From Ruegeria sp. SCSIO 43209 (GTDB lineage: Bacteria; Pseudomonadota; Alphaproteobacteria; Rhodobacterales; Rhodobacteraceae), in NCBI RefSeq assembly GCF_019904295.1, contig NZ_CP065359.1:831001-895000 (forward strand): a stretch of 64,000 bases of DNA. Direction: 5' to 3'. Numbering within the stretch: position 1 is the stretch's first letter; each line of letters begins with the position of its first letter. A model generated the notes under the pieces. The model saw only the letters and a list, made by a program, of their open reading frames with translations, was not told the DNA's origin and made no database searches. Below are positions 1 through 8,618 of this stretch, in pieces. The position numbers and the translations under genes were made by a program.

Positions 1-61
1 GTATTCAAAATTGTGAGAGCCGCGAATCGAAATGCGATGGCTCGGCAAATGGGAGGAAATC

Positions 62-1081
62 ATGAAGAGAATTCTCAGCTTTTCGGCTGTGGCCACCTTG
101 TTGGCTTCGACCGCATTCGCAGAGCCAGTGGTCGGCGTGAGCTGGTCGAACTTTCAGGAGGAGCGTTGGAAAACAGACGAAGCGGCCATCAAGTCGGCAC
201 TTGAAGCAGGCGGTGCCGAGTACATTTCGGCAGACGCGCAATCGTCCTCCGCAAAGCAGCTATCGGACATCGAAAGCCTGATCGCCCAGGGTGTGGACGC
301 GCTTATCATCCTTGCGCAGGACGCGCAGGCCATTGGTCCCGCGGTTCAGGCCGCGGCGGACGAAGGTATTCCTGTGATTGCCTATGACCGTCTGATCGAG
401 GACGACCGAGCATTTTATTTGACCTTCGACAACGTGGAAGTCGGCAGAATGCAGGCTCGGGCTGTCTTTGAGGCCATGCCCAAGGGCAACTACGTGATGA
501 TCAAAGGCTCTCCTACTGATCCGAACGCAGATTTCCTGCGGGGTGGTCAGCAAGAGATCATCGGAGCAGCCGTCGACAGCGGTGACATTGTAATTGTTGG
601 TGAAGCCTACACGGATGGTTGGTTGCCCGCGAACGCGCAGCGGAACATGGAACAAATCCTGACCGCGAACGAGAACAACGTGGATGCAGTCGTTGCGTCG
701 AATGACGGTACTGCAGGCGGTGTTGTTGCGGCCCTAACAGCACAGGGTATGGAAGGCATTCCGGTGTCAGGTCAGGATGGCGACCACGCAGCGTTGAACC
801 GCGTTGCGCTGGGCACTCAAACCGTTTCGGTATGGAAGGACGCTCGTGAACTCGGAAAGGCCGCTGGCGAAATCGCAGTCGCACTGAGCGGAGGGACAAG
901 CCCTGCTGACGTCGAAGGCGCAGTGAGCTGGACATCCCCTGGTGGCACCGAGATGAACTCGGTCTTCCTCGCGCCCGTTCCGATCACCAAGGACAACCTA
1001 TCCGTTGTTGTGGACGCTGGATGGATCCCATTGGAAGATCTGTGTCAGGGCGTTGAAAACGGACCTGCTCCCTGCAACTAA
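62..1081 (+). CDS. xylF: D-xylose ABC transporter, periplasmic substrate-binding protein
   Basis: This is a 339-residue periplasmic sugar-binding protein that captures D-xylose for the XylGH importer. Residues 1-20 form a signal peptide (MKRIL, hydrophobic stretch, AFA cleavage site). The mature part has the periplasmic-binding-protein type I fold signature: VVGVSWSN near the N-terminus, then [20 protein letters not shown] and [11 protein letters not shown], which are typical of XylF. The ATG at 62 is preceded by GGGAGGAA, so it is preferred over an in-frame ATG at 32 that has no ribosome-binding site. It is first in an operon with a permease, ATPase and xylose isomerase, which fixes the substrate with good confidence. 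No regulator (XylR) is visible in the 61 bases upstream. Confidence 0.93.
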   Translation: MKRILSFSAVATLLASTAFAEPVVGVSWSNFQEERWKTDEAAIKSALEAGGAEYISADAQSSSAKQLSDIESLIAQGVDALIILAQDAQAIGPAVQAAADEGIPVIAYDRLIEDDRAFYLTFDNVEVGRMQARAVFEAMPKGNYVMIKGSPTDPNADFLRGGQQEIIGAAVDSGDIVIVGEAYTDGWLPANAQRNMEQILTANENNVDAVVASNDGTAGGVVAALTAQGMEGIPVSGQDGDHAALNRVALGTQTVSVWKDARELGKAAGEIAVALSGGTSPADVEGAVSWTSPGGTEMNSVFLAPVPITKDNLSVVVDAGWIPLEDLCQGVENGPAPCN

Positions 1082-1089
1082 ACTTCAAA

Positions 1090-1116
1090 GTCCCTGGCCC
1101 CGTCTGGGCCGGGGAC
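1090..1116 (+). promoter_or_regulatory. Intercistronic stem-loop after xylF
   Basis: The arms at 1090-1100 and 1106-1116 pair over 11 positions (one is a G-U pair in RNA) around a five-base loop. The hairpin starts 9 bases after the xylF stop and is not followed by a real T-run. Such hairpins between binding-protein and permease genes are known to protect the upstream mRNA or reduce downstream transcription, so xylF would be expressed above xylHGA. The role is inferred from position. Confidence 0.7.
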
Positions 1117-1141
1117 TATTGCTGAATTTGAAAGATCGGAA

Positions 1142-2440
1142 ATGACCGAAACTTCGTCTCAGCCGGTACCTGAAAAAGCGAAACCCAGCCTGTTCCAGCA
1201 ACTGGAACTGGATATGCGGCTTTTGGGAATGATCGGCGCGTTTGTCATCCTGTGCATCGGGTTCAACATCTTCACAGATGGGCGCTTCCTGACCCCTCGT
1301 AACCTGTTCAACCTGTCCATCCAAACGGTTTCGGTCGCCATTATGGCATGCGGGATGGTATTTATTATCGTCACACGGCACATCGACTTGTCGGTTGGTG
1401 CACTGCTGGCAACAACCTCTGCCGTGATGGCGATGACGCAAACCGAGCTTTTGCCACAAGTCCTTGGGATGGGTTTGAACAATCCAGCAACCTGGGCGAT
1501 CACCATTGTTGTCGGGCTGTTTGTCGGCACGCTGATTGGTGCGTTTCATGGCTGGATGGTCGGATACCTGACGATACCAGCCTTCATCGTCACGCTTGGT
1601 GGATTTCTGGTTTGGAGAAATGTGGCGTGGTATTTGACCAGCGGTCAGACGATTGGTCCTTTGGATAGTACATTCCTGATGTTTGGCGGGACCAACGGGA
1701 CATTGGGAACGACGACAAGCTGGCTGTTCGGCTTGTTTGCTACCGCAATCGCGATCTGGGCTTTGTGGAGCAGTCGTCGCGCAAAGGCGGCACATGGATT
1801 CCCCGTCAAACCTGTCTGGGCCGAAGCCACTCTGGCCGGGATAATCGCAATCGCCATCCTTGGGTACGTATACATCGTAAACAGCTACGCCATACCGACG
1901 CGCCGACTGCAACGTATGTTCGAAGCACGCGGAGAGACAATGCCAGAGGGGCTAGTTGTAGGATACGGCATACCGATTTCTGTACTCATCCTAATCATCG
2001 TGGCTGTCACGCTGACAATTGTGGCGCGAAAAACCCGGTTTGGTCGGTACATCTTTGCCACTGGCGGCAACCCGGATGCGGCAGAGCTTTCGGGTATCAA
2101 CACTCGGCTGCTGACCGTGAAAATCTTTGCTTTGATGGGTTTCTTGTGCGCGGTGTCCGCGGTGGTCGCCTCGGCCCGCTTGGCAAACCATTCGAACGAC
2201 ATTGGTACGCTCGACGAACTTCGGGTCATAGCAGCTGCAGTGATCGGAGGAACCGCATTGTCGGGCGGCATCGGCACCATCTATGGCGCGATCCTGGGTG
2301 CATTGATAATGCAGGCGCTGCAATCGGGCATGGCAATGGTTGGCGTTGACGCGCCGTTTCAGAACATCGTCGTCGGCAGCGTCCTCGTGTTGGCCGTCTA
2401 TATCGACATCGTTTACCGCAAGCGACTGGGGGCAAAGTGA
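1142..2440 (+). CDS. xylH: D-xylose ABC transporter, permease
   Basis: This 432-residue inner-membrane permease belongs to the ribose/xylose (BPD_transp_2) class. A soluble N-terminus of about 25 residues is followed by roughly ten or more hydrophobic segments. Family-typical stretches are DLSVGALLA (about residues 82-90), [10 protein letters not shown], the loop [12 protein letters not shown] near residue 310, and [12 protein letters not shown] near 375. Its length fits XylH, which is longer than RbsC because of an extra periplasmic insert. It follows the xylF hairpin, and its TGA overlaps the ATG of xylG (TGATG), indicating translational coupling. Confidence 0.92.
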   Translation: MTETSSQPVPEKAKPSLFQQLELDMRLLGMIGAFVILCIGFNIFTDGRFLTPRNLFNLSIQTVSVAIMACGMVFIIVTRHIDLSVGALLATTSAVMAMTQTELLPQVLGMGLNNPATWAITIVVGLFVGTLIGAFHGWMVGYLTIPAFIVTLGGFLVWRNVAWYLTSGQTIGPLDSTFLMFGGTNGTLGTTTSWLFGLFATAIAIWALWSSRRAKAAHGFPVKPVWAEATLAGIIAIAILGYVYIVNSYAIPTRRLQRMFEARGETMPEGLVVGYGIPISVLILIIVAVTLTIVARKTRFGRYIFATGGNPDAAELSGINTRLLTVKIFALMGFLCAVSAVVASARLANHSNDIGTLDELRVIAAAVIGGTALSGGIGTIYGAILGALIMQALQSGMAMVGVDAPFQNIVVGSVLVLAVYIDIVYRKRLGAK

Positions 2441-3243
2441 TGCAAGCTCAGGATACGCAGAAAAAACCTTCTGGCACTGGGCGCGGTTCAGGCGCGCCGC
2501 CATTGGTCGAGATGCGCGACATCTCGATTTCCTTCGGTGGGATCAAGGCCGTCGACCATGTGTCGGTCGATCTCTATCCGGGTGAAGTCGTTGGCCTGCT
2601 TGGCCACAACGGGGCCGGAAAGTCCACGTTGATCAAGGTATTGTCCGGCGCGTATCAGATGGACCACGGCGAGATTCTGATCGATGGCAAGCCGGTCGAG
2701 ATTGGCAATCCTCGTGACGCCCGGGCGAACAATATCGAAACGATATATCAGACGCTCGCCTTGGCCGACAATCTGGACGCGACATCAAACTTGTTCCTGG
2801 GGCGCGAGATGACGACGCCTTTTGGTTTGGTCAACGACGCAGCCATGGAGGCCGAGTGCCGAAAGATCATGGCGCAGCTCAATCCGAACTTTCAAAAGTT
2901 CAATGATCCCGTTTCCGCGTTATCCGGCGGTCAAAGGCAATCGGTGGCCATCGCTCGCGCGGTCTATTTCAACGCCCGTATCCTGATCATGGATGAACCC
3001 ACAGCAGCGCTTGGGCCACATGAAACTCAGATGGTGGCGGATCTGATCCACCAGCTAAAGGCGCAAGGCATCGGGATATTTCTGATCGATCACGACGTGC
3101 ATGCCGTCATGGAACTGTGCGACCGCGCATCGGTCATGAAGAACGGAAAACTGGTTGGGACGGTCGATATCGCAGATGTAACTGATGACGATCTATTGTC
3201 GATGATCATTCTCGGCAAGCAGCCAGCACAAAAAGCAGAGTAG
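2440..3243 (+). CDS. xylG: D-xylose ABC transporter, ATP-binding protein (single-domain form)
   Basis: This 267-residue ATPase drives xylose import. Walker A is GHNGAGKST, the signature motif is LSGGQRQ, Walker B is [12 protein letters not shown] and the switch is IDHD. It has one nucleotide-binding domain, whereas enterobacterial XylG/RbsA are about 500-residue duplicated proteins; single-domain versions such as FrcA are common in alphaproteobacteria and would dimerise. The ATG at 2440 overlaps the xylH stop; an in-frame GTG at 2437 is a possible alternative. It lies 9 bases before xylA in the same transcription unit. Confidence 0.9.
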   Translation: MQAQDTQKKPSGTGRGSGAPPLVEMRDISISFGGIKAVDHVSVDLYPGEVVGLLGHNGAGKSTLIKVLSGAYQMDHGEILIDGKPVEIGNPRDARANNIETIYQTLALADNLDATSNLFLGREMTTPFGLVNDAAMEAECRKIMAQLNPNFQKFNDPVSALSGGQRQSVAIARAVYFNARILIMDEPTAALGPHETQMVADLIHQLKAQGIGIFLIDHDVHAVMELCDRASVMKNGKLVGTVDIADVTDDDLLSMIILGKQPAQKAE

Positions 3244-3252
3244 GGGGCAGAA

Positions 3253-4560
3253 ATGCCAAGTGGATTTTTTGAAGGGATCGAGAAGGTCCAGTTTGAAGGC
3301 GTGGATAGCAAGAACTCGTTGGCCTTTCGTCACTACGACCCGAATGAAATCATCATGGGCAAGCGTATGGAGGACCATCTGCGGTTTGCTGTGGCCTGGT
3401 GGCATTCATTCGCGTGGGAGGGCGGAGACCCCTTTGGTGGACCTACGTTCGAACGCCCATGGTATCCTCAGGACGATATGGGCCGGGCCCGTCAGAAGGC
3501 AGATATTGCATTCGAATTGTTTGAGCTTTTGGGGCAGCCATTCTTTTGCTGGCACGACGCTGACATCCGGCCCGAACAGGGAAATTTTGCCGATAACCTG
3601 CGCACATTGGAAGATATCACCGATTATATCGGTGAAAAGATGCAGGTGTCTGGTACCAAGCTGCTTTGGGGCACGGCCAATATGTTCAGCCATCGTCGCT
3701 GGATGTCTGGTGCCAGTACCAATCCTGATCCCGACGTTTTTGCGTTTGCAGCTGCGACAGTGAAATCCTGCATGGATGCGACCCACAAGCTCGGCGGAGA
3801 AAACTACGTTCTATGGGGTGGCCGAGAAGGCTATGAAACCCTGTTGAACACGGATTTGAAAACCGAGTTGGACCACATGGGCCGTTTCTTGAACATGGTC
3901 GTTGAATACAAACACAAGATTGGGTTCAAAGGAACTATTCTCGTTGAGCCCAAGCCTCAGGAGCCGTCCAAACACCAATACGACTACGACGCCGCGACTT
4001 GTATTGGGTTTCTCAGGAAGTACGGGTTGGAGGACGAGGTCAAGTTGAACCTCGAGCAGGGGCATGCGATCCTGGCCGGACACAGTTTCGAGCATGAAAT
4101 TGCGGTCGCCGCTGCCGAAGGGATGCTTGGCTCGATCGACATGAACCGAAACGATTACCAATCCGGATGGGATACGGACCAGTTCCCGAATAACACGCCA
4201 GAGGTTGCTTTGGCATATTACTACATCCTGAAAGCTGGTGGCTTTACAACTGGGGGCACAAATTTTGACGCCAAAATTCGTCGGCAGTCGCTTGATGCAA
4301 AAGATCTTGTTGCAGCCCATGTCGGTGGAATGGACATTTGTGCACGAGGCTTGAAAGCTGCGGCTGCTATGATTGAAGACGGTGGCTTGGAGGACGCGCT
4401 GACGGAACGGTATTCCGGTTGGAACACGCCGGAAGCAGTTTCTATGTTGGGTAGCAGTCTGGAAGAGATTTCTGCCCGGGTTCTGCAGGAAAATACCAAC
4501 CCGAAACCACAATCTGGGCGTCAGGAGATTCTGGAGAATTATGTGAACAGGTTTGTGTGA
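3253..4560 (+). CDS. xylA: Xylose isomerase
   Basis: This 435-residue cytoplasmic enzyme interconverts D-xylose and D-xylulose. The length matches the class II (long) isomerases. Visible motifs are FCWHDADI with the catalytic His and Asp, the family signature [12 protein letters not shown], and the metal and substrate ligands in [17 protein letters not shown] and the [13 protein letters not shown] region. The start at 3253 has a GGGGGCAG ribosome-binding site and follows xylG by 9 bases. Xylulokinase (xylB) and a repressor are not in the window, so the rest of the pathway must lie upstream or elsewhere. Confidence 0.96.
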   Translation: MPSGFFEGIEKVQFEGVDSKNSLAFRHYDPNEIIMGKRMEDHLRFAVAWWHSFAWEGGDPFGGPTFERPWYPQDDMGRARQKADIAFELFELLGQPFFCWHDADIRPEQGNFADNLRTLEDITDYIGEKMQVSGTKLLWGTANMFSHRRWMSGASTNPDPDVFAFAAATVKSCMDATHKLGGENYVLWGGREGYETLLNTDLKTELDHMGRFLNMVVEYKHKIGFKGTILVEPKPQEPSKHQYDYDAATCIGFLRKYGLEDEVKLNLEQGHAILAGHSFEHEIAVAAAEGMLGSIDMNRNDYQSGWDTDQFPNNTPEVALAYYYILKAGGFTTGGTNFDAKIRRQSLDAKDLVAAHVGGMDICARGLKAAAAMIEDGGLEDALTERYSGWNTPEAVSMLGSSLEEISARVLQENTNPKPQSGRQEILENYVNRFV

Positions 4561-4652
4561 CCAAGGAAAACTGCAATCGGGGAACTGTCAAAAGAATCTT
4601 GTCAGAAGAGCTTTGCTTGGGCGGGGTAGGGGTGTTGCGTAGCTTTTTGCCC

Positions 4653-5009
4653 ATGACCAGACCTGCATCTTTCAAATACTATAACAACCGGTTCTGAGAT
4701 CATCCGCTTGACCGAGATGCTGTACATCCGATTCCCGCTCTCGCTTCGGAATGCCGTAGATCTGTTGCACGAGCGAGGCATCGACCTGAGTCAAGAAACC
4801 GACTGCTACTGTTGGGACAGGTTCGGTCCGATGTTTGCCTCTGATATCCGAAGAATGCGGATGCAACAACTGCGCGCACTCTCGATATGGAAGTGGCACG
4901 CCGACGAGATTTTGTGGAGGTGAATGGCAAGAGACATTGCCTCTGGCGGGTTGTTGATCACGAAGGCGAGGTGCTGGAATCCGTTGTCACCAAACGCCCA
5001 AACGAGTAG
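4653..5009 (+). pseudogene. Decayed IS6-family (IS26/IS240-like) transposase
   Basis: Three successive frames join into one IS6-type transposase N-terminal half. From ATG 4653 the sequence reads ASFKYYNNRF and meets a stop. Shifting frame at about 4693 continues as SEIIRLTEMLYIRFPLSLRN, then the helix-turn-helix-like LLHERGIDLSQET and WKWHADEI with the first DDE-type Asp. A one-base loss in the T-run at 4910-4913 breaks the frame; restoring it gives VEVNGKRHCLWRVVDHEGE up to TAG at 5007. The catalytic C-terminal half is absent, so it is not functional. A possible terminal-repeat remnant at about 4580-4596 is too weak to call. Nothing else was recognised between 4561 and 5126. Confidence 0.8.
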
Positions 5010-5126
5010 CCGCTTATTTCGGGATCAAGATCAGTGGTTTTGGGACTGGGTAAACAGCCTACTGTATTCGCTGCAGTGATCAGTCACCATTTAGTGCGAA
5101 CAAAGGATTACAGCGGGCATTGACGC

Positions 5127-6149
5127 TTAGCTATCGTCGGACAAGCGCCAGATGTCTTGCTCTCCAAACCCACGGATTGTTCGCGCGCCGACATTCTCAA
5201 GGTCAAACTGATCTTTGAGGACCTGCGCGACTTCGTCCTGGACTGAAATCTGCATCGGGTCAGAGAATTCCTGAAGTCTGGAGGCCAGATTCACAGCCGG
5301 ACCAAAGATATCGTACACATACTTCTGGATGCCAACGACCGACCCGACTACCGATCCCGTGGCCAGTCCAATTCTGCACCGCCACTGATGCGGATGGCTC
5401 AGGTTTCGGCGGGTCAAATAGCGTACGAAACGAATGGCTGTGTTTGCGATTGCCTTGGCGTGATCCGGAGTCGGATCGGGCAGACCAGCAACGGTGATAT
5501 ATGCGTCTCCGATCGTCTTGATCCGTTCGCAACCGAATTGCTCACCAATGCGATCAAACGCGCTGTAAATATCGTTCAGTTCAGTGACGGTGACGCTTGG
5601 GTCCTGCGAGGCGACCATATCCGTGAACCCAACGAAATCGAGCATCAGGACGGAGACGGGATCATAGAGTTGTGGCGTAACCACGCCGAAAGTCTTGTAC
5701 TCTTCGTAGACCGACCGGGGCATCAGATTTAGCAGCAGTTTTTCAACCTGCTCCTTTTCCCGCTTCAACTCGCGCGTGTTCCGTTCCACCATTATCGAAT
5801 AGGAGTCGATCATGGACTCCAGCTCTTTGATACGGGTGATGTTCTGACATACCAGAACCAGCACATCGTCGTGCGCGACCGTGAAATCGAGTGCGATCAC
5901 TAGTGTGCGGCGTTTCTTTTTGAAGGTGATTTCTGATGTATGTCGCCCGGTGCCGGACAGGCTTGTTTGCACTGTGTCGATATCCAGATCAGGAAAGAGC
6001 TGCTGCAATTGGTCTGAAGGGCCATCGGCACTGAACCACTCGTCAAACGTATCATTGCGGAACCCAAACTTCAGCGATTGACGGTCCAGTAGGGCAACGC
6101 CCACACCAATCGCGCGAAGGAGCTGTTCATTGATGGCTTCGATGGTCAT
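5127..6149 (-). CDS. PAS-like/class III adenylate cyclase
   Basis: This 340-residue cytoplasmic protein has a PAS-like N-terminal domain (about 10-115), a signalling helix or coiled coil (about 115-165, ending in LLLNLMPRSVYEEYK as in guanylate-cyclase-type linkers) and a class III cyclase domain (about 175-320). Metal-binding aspartates are in LDFVGFT and IGDAY. The residues that select the base are Lys in KTIGD and Asp in DIFGPAVN, the adenine-specifying pair, and the transition-state Asn and Arg are in VNLASRL. All catalytic residues are thus present and cAMP is the predicted product. It starts 3 bases after the truncated-haemoglobin gene. Gas or redox control of the cyclase by the globin is an inference from this pairing. 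Confidence 0.88.
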   Translation of the reverse strand: MTIEAINEQLLRAIGVGVALLDRQSLKFGFRNDTFDEWFSADGPSDQLQQLFPDLDIDTVQTSLSGTGRHTSEITFKKKRRTLVIALDFTVAHDDVLVLVCQNITRIKELESMIDSYSIMVERNTRELKREKEQVEKLLLNLMPRSVYEEYKTFGVVTPQLYDPVSVLMLDFVGFTDMVASQDPSVTVTELNDIYSAFDRIGEQFGCERIKTIGDAYITVAGLPDPTPDHAKAIANTAIRFVRYLTRRNLSHPHQWRCRIGLATGSVVGSVVGIQKYVYDIFGPAVNLASRLQEFSDPMQISVQDEVAQVLKDQFDLENVGARTIRGFGEQDIWRLSDDS

Positions 6150-6152
6150 GAT

Positions 6153-6512
6153 TTATCCAACAATCAAGGGACGACGTTTACTGAATTCCGCGACAACGAT
6201 ATCGATGTCCTCGGCATCCACGCCGTGTCTTTGCAAAGCGTCACGGAGCACGACCTCCAATTCGTCGAAATGGTCATCGGTAATTTCGAGATGAGAGTGT
6301 AACTGGCGCAGTTGATTGTCGGTGTAGGAGGCCGGACCACCAAGGAGCGATGCTATGAACTTGGTCTGATGGTCGACCATGCGGCTCATATCCACGTTGT
6401 CGAAGAAGGGGCCAACCTCGTCGTTGTCCAGCAGGATGTCATAGAACGAGAACACGATCTTGCTGATCTGTGAAAACCCACCGTATTTTTCATAAAGTGT
6501 GCGCTCGGCCAT
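6153..6512 (-). CDS. Truncated haemoglobin (bacterial globin, trHb1-like)
   Basis: This 119-residue two-over-two globin probably binds O2 or NO through haem. Tyr24 in FSFYDILLDND fits the B10 distal tyrosine, and His72 in LHSHLEITDDHF fits the proximal F8 ligand. The N-terminal TLYEKYGG motif is typical of group I truncated globins. The ATG at 6512 has AAGGGGGA at proper spacing; an upstream ATG at 6533 overlaps that site and is rejected. It is the upstream partner of the adenylate cyclase gene, with only 3 bases between them, suggesting co-translation and a sensor or protective role for the cyclase. Confidence 0.85.
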   Translation of the reverse strand: MAERTLYEKYGGFSQISKIVFSFYDILLDNDEVGPFFDNVDMSRMVDHQTKFIASLLGGPASYTDNQLRQLHSHLEITDDHFDELEVVLRDALQRHGVDAEDIDIVVAEFSKRRPLIVG

Positions 6513-6577
6513 AACAAAATCCCCCTTAAACAAACTAATACCAAGAAAATGGTGGATCGACTACACCGGGTGATCTT

Positions 6578-6611
6578 CATCGTTCTTTGACGGTTGGGTC
6601 AAAGAACGATG
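6578..6611. repeat. Perfect 14-bp inverted repeat
   Basis: The arms CATCGTTCTTTGAC (6578-6591) and its exact complement (6598-6611) surround a six-base loop. It lies between the methyltransferase stop (6630) and the globin start (6512), both on the minus strand. There is no T-run on either side, so it is not a standard intrinsic terminator. It could be an mRNA-processing hairpin or a regulator site in front of the globin-cyclase pair. Confidence 0.7.
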
Positions 6612-6629
6612 AGCCAGTGATTCACGATC

Positions 6630-7460
6630 TCAGCCGCGCTGCATGACAATTTCAGCGTACTCGGATGAGATGCAAAGTGTGTCATTGCCTGAGATATCGA
6701 ACTTCTCGATCAGCGCCATGATATCGCGCTGCAGCGCCTCTTGTCCCGATGCGTCCAGTGCATCGAAGGCCTTTTGCATCGGGCCATAGAACGTCCGAAA
6801 ATACTCTAGGAAGTGTTCGGCTGAACGGTAGCGGAACATGAAGTTCTTGCGTCGGAATGAAACGATGGTGCTGTACGATCCGAAGGCTTCTTCGATCCAG
6901 TCCCGGCTGCCCCACAAAGCCGGAGAGCTTACGCCAGCAGGCGGAGGAACATGTTTACCGATCGTTTTGAACAGAAGGCCGATGAAGCTGTCCGGCGTCC
7001 AGTTGGCCAGACCAATCTTGCCGCCGCTTTTGACGACCCGTTGCAGCTCTGCTGCTGATTGTTGTTGGTTCGGTGTGAACATCACGCCGAACGTCGAAAC
7101 CACAGCGTCGCAGGATTGATCATCGAAAGGCAGGTTTTCGGCGTCGGCAACCTTGTAGGTCACGAACAGACCTTCCGCTTTGGCGCGCTGGCTGCTGGCG
7201 TCCAGCAGGGCTTCTACATAGTCGGTCGATGTAACATCACAAAAGCGCCGGGCGAAGGCCAGGGTGGCATTACCATTCCCGGCGGCAACATCCAGTACCT
7301 TGGAACCAGGCATCATATCCATGGTTTCAGCCAGTTCTTCACCCGTAATTTGAAGGGTGACACCCACTTTGCTGTAGTCGCCGGAGCCCCAGGCGACGTT
7401 TTGCTTTGCTTTGATGGCCGCAAAGTCTGTGGCTGCATTGATCGATGTTTGAATACCCAT
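6630..7460 (-). CDS. SAM-dependent class I methyltransferase
   Basis: This 276-residue cytoplasmic methyltransferase has a Rossmann-type SAM site. Motif I is VLDVAAGNGNA (about 53-63), the acidic end of strand 2 is in TSTDYVEALL, motif II is ADAENLPFDDQSCDAVVSTFG and motif III is VVKSGGKIGLANW. It resembles the UbiE/Methyltransf_11 group; the substrate is unknown. The start has AGGAG at good spacing. It is the second gene of a minus-strand run after an alpha/beta hydrolase (64-base gap) and precedes the globin-cyclase pair beyond the 6578-6611 inverted repeat. The same orientation suggests a shared transcript. Confidence 0.8.
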   Translation of the reverse strand: MGIQTSINAATDFAAIKAKQNVAWGSGDYSKVGVTLQITGEELAETMDMMPGSKVLDVAAGNGNATLAFARRFCDVTSTDYVEALLDASSQRAKAEGLFVTYKVADAENLPFDDQSCDAVVSTFGVMFTPNQQQSAAELQRVVKSGGKIGLANWTPDSFIGLLFKTIGKHVPPPAGVSSPALWGSRDWIEEAFGSYSTIVSFRRKNFMFRYRSAEHFLEYFRTFYGPMQKAFDALDASGQEALQRDIMALIEKFDISGNDTLCISSEYAEIVMQRG

Positions 7461-7524
7461 GATATTGCTCCTTTTTGATGTGGCAGTGGTTTGATGAAGG
7501 CCGCATTGCTAAATGCGGCCCCGG

Positions 7525-8364
7525 TCAGGCAGCTTGACGTTCTGGCCAGCTGACAGTTTCAACGGGCCGCTCCACATTGGCCACGTGTTCGAAAATCCTT
7601 GAGTTGATCCATTCGGGCAGGAAGACCGGCGCCATATGGCCCAGCTCGGGCAGCAACGCGATCCGCGCATTGGGCAAAGCCTTCGCGATCTCAACCGAGA
7701 CGTGCTGCGCAATCTCAGGTGACTCCAAACCAGTCATTACCAACGTCGGTATTTCAAGCTTGGACAGGTCCTTCAGTTGCCAGGTTTCAGCAAAACCATT
7801 TGCAAAATCAGACATGACTGATGGGATCATCCCAATGAACCGATCCCGGGCCTGCGCGGGCAGCGAGTTCCAAAACCCCTTCTCGTTCCAGAAATCCAAA
7901 AAGTGATGCATACCAGCAGCGGCATCGCCATCCGCTGCTGCGGCGCTCACCACACCCGCGAGAAGCTGGATTTGCCCGAACAGTTTCTTGCTGACCTCAT
8001 TGCCAGCCTTCAGAAAATGAAAGGCTGCAGGCTCATATACCGTCAGGCTTTTGACAAGATCAGGACGCATCAACGCGATCTTGATGGCAATACCTCCGCC
8101 GTTGGAATGTCCAACAAGATGAACGGGGCGTCCCAGCGCTTCGATTTCGCGGATTACCGGTATGGCAGAAAACGCCGCACCGTTTTGAGAGTTATCTCCA
8201 GTCAACGGGCTACGACCGTACCCGGGAAGATCAACAGCGTGAACACTAAAGCGACCTTCCAGATCCGCCGCCAGTTGGTTCCATTGCCCACTATTGGACG
8301 CCGAAGAATGCAACGCAAAAATAGGTGCGTTAATCATTTCAGTAGTTCTAAAGGAAATAGTCAT
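7525..8364 (-). CDS. Alpha/beta-hydrolase fold protein
   Basis: This 279-residue serine hydrolase-like protein has the oxyanion region FALHSSASNS, a VDLPGYGRSPL strand-loop, the nucleophile elbow GHSNGG (Ser near 102) and a C-terminal catalytic His in PELGHMAPV. An acidic residue follows TLVMTGLESPE. No signal peptide is seen, so it is probably cytoplasmic. It resembles general esterases, lactonases or haloperoxidase-like hydrolases; the substrate cannot be named. It is the first gene of the minus-strand run and is transcribed away from the histidine kinase at 8619 across a control region with repeated TTGAAACA boxes. Confidence 0.78.
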   Translation of the reverse strand: MTISFRTTEMINAPIFALHSSASNSGQWNQLAADLEGRFSVHAVDLPGYGRSPLTGDNSQNGAAFSAIPVIREIEALGRPVHLVGHSNGGGIAIKIALMRPDLVKSLTVYEPAAFHFLKAGNEVSKKLFGQIQLLAGVVSAAAADGDAAAGMHHFLDFWNEKGFWNSLPAQARDRFIGMIPSVMSDFANGFAETWQLKDLSKLEIPTLVMTGLESPEIAQHVSVEIAKALPNARIALLPELGHMAPVFLPEWINSRIFEHVANVERPVETVSWPERQAA

Positions 8365-8410
8365 CGTTCTTACCCAATCGCACTTAAGATGGGCAATAAC
8401 TGACCTTTCT

Positions 8411-8591
8411 ATGTTTCATTGTGATGTCTGGAAGCGGTGCCAAGTGTTTCAGTTGTTGCTCTGTGAAGCAGGTCACACAACTTGCTATCTGGCTCAAAAA
8501 CAAACAGGTTTATCGGCCTGTACTTGGCTGAGTTGGCACCTATTGAAACAATTGAAACACGCGATGCTGATTTTGAAATGGCATTGAAACA
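8411..8591. promoter_or_regulatory. Array of ATTGAAACA boxes in a divergent control region
   Basis: Three exact copies of ATTGAAACA lie at 8542-8550, 8551-8559 and 8583-8591, the first two head-to-tail. Two inverted copies, each with one mismatch, lie at 8412-8420 and 8445-8453. The boxes sit between the divergent hydrolase and histidine-kinase genes. OmpR-type regulators bind head-to-tail repeats, so the regulator encoded at 10849-11562 is a natural candidate; this is inference. No gene is seen between 8365 and 8618. Confidence 0.5.
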
Positions 8592-8618
8592 ATGGTATCC
8601 TAAAAATTCAGGATGACG

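Noticed and set aside
1085..1912. 275-codon open frame antisense to xylH
   Set aside because: The composition is unusual (Cys/Arg/Gln-rich) and the opposite strand carries a clear permease.
4580..4596. Left terminal repeat of the IS6 relic
   Set aside because: The stretch looks loosely like an IS6 end but no matching right end is visible, so it cannot be supported.
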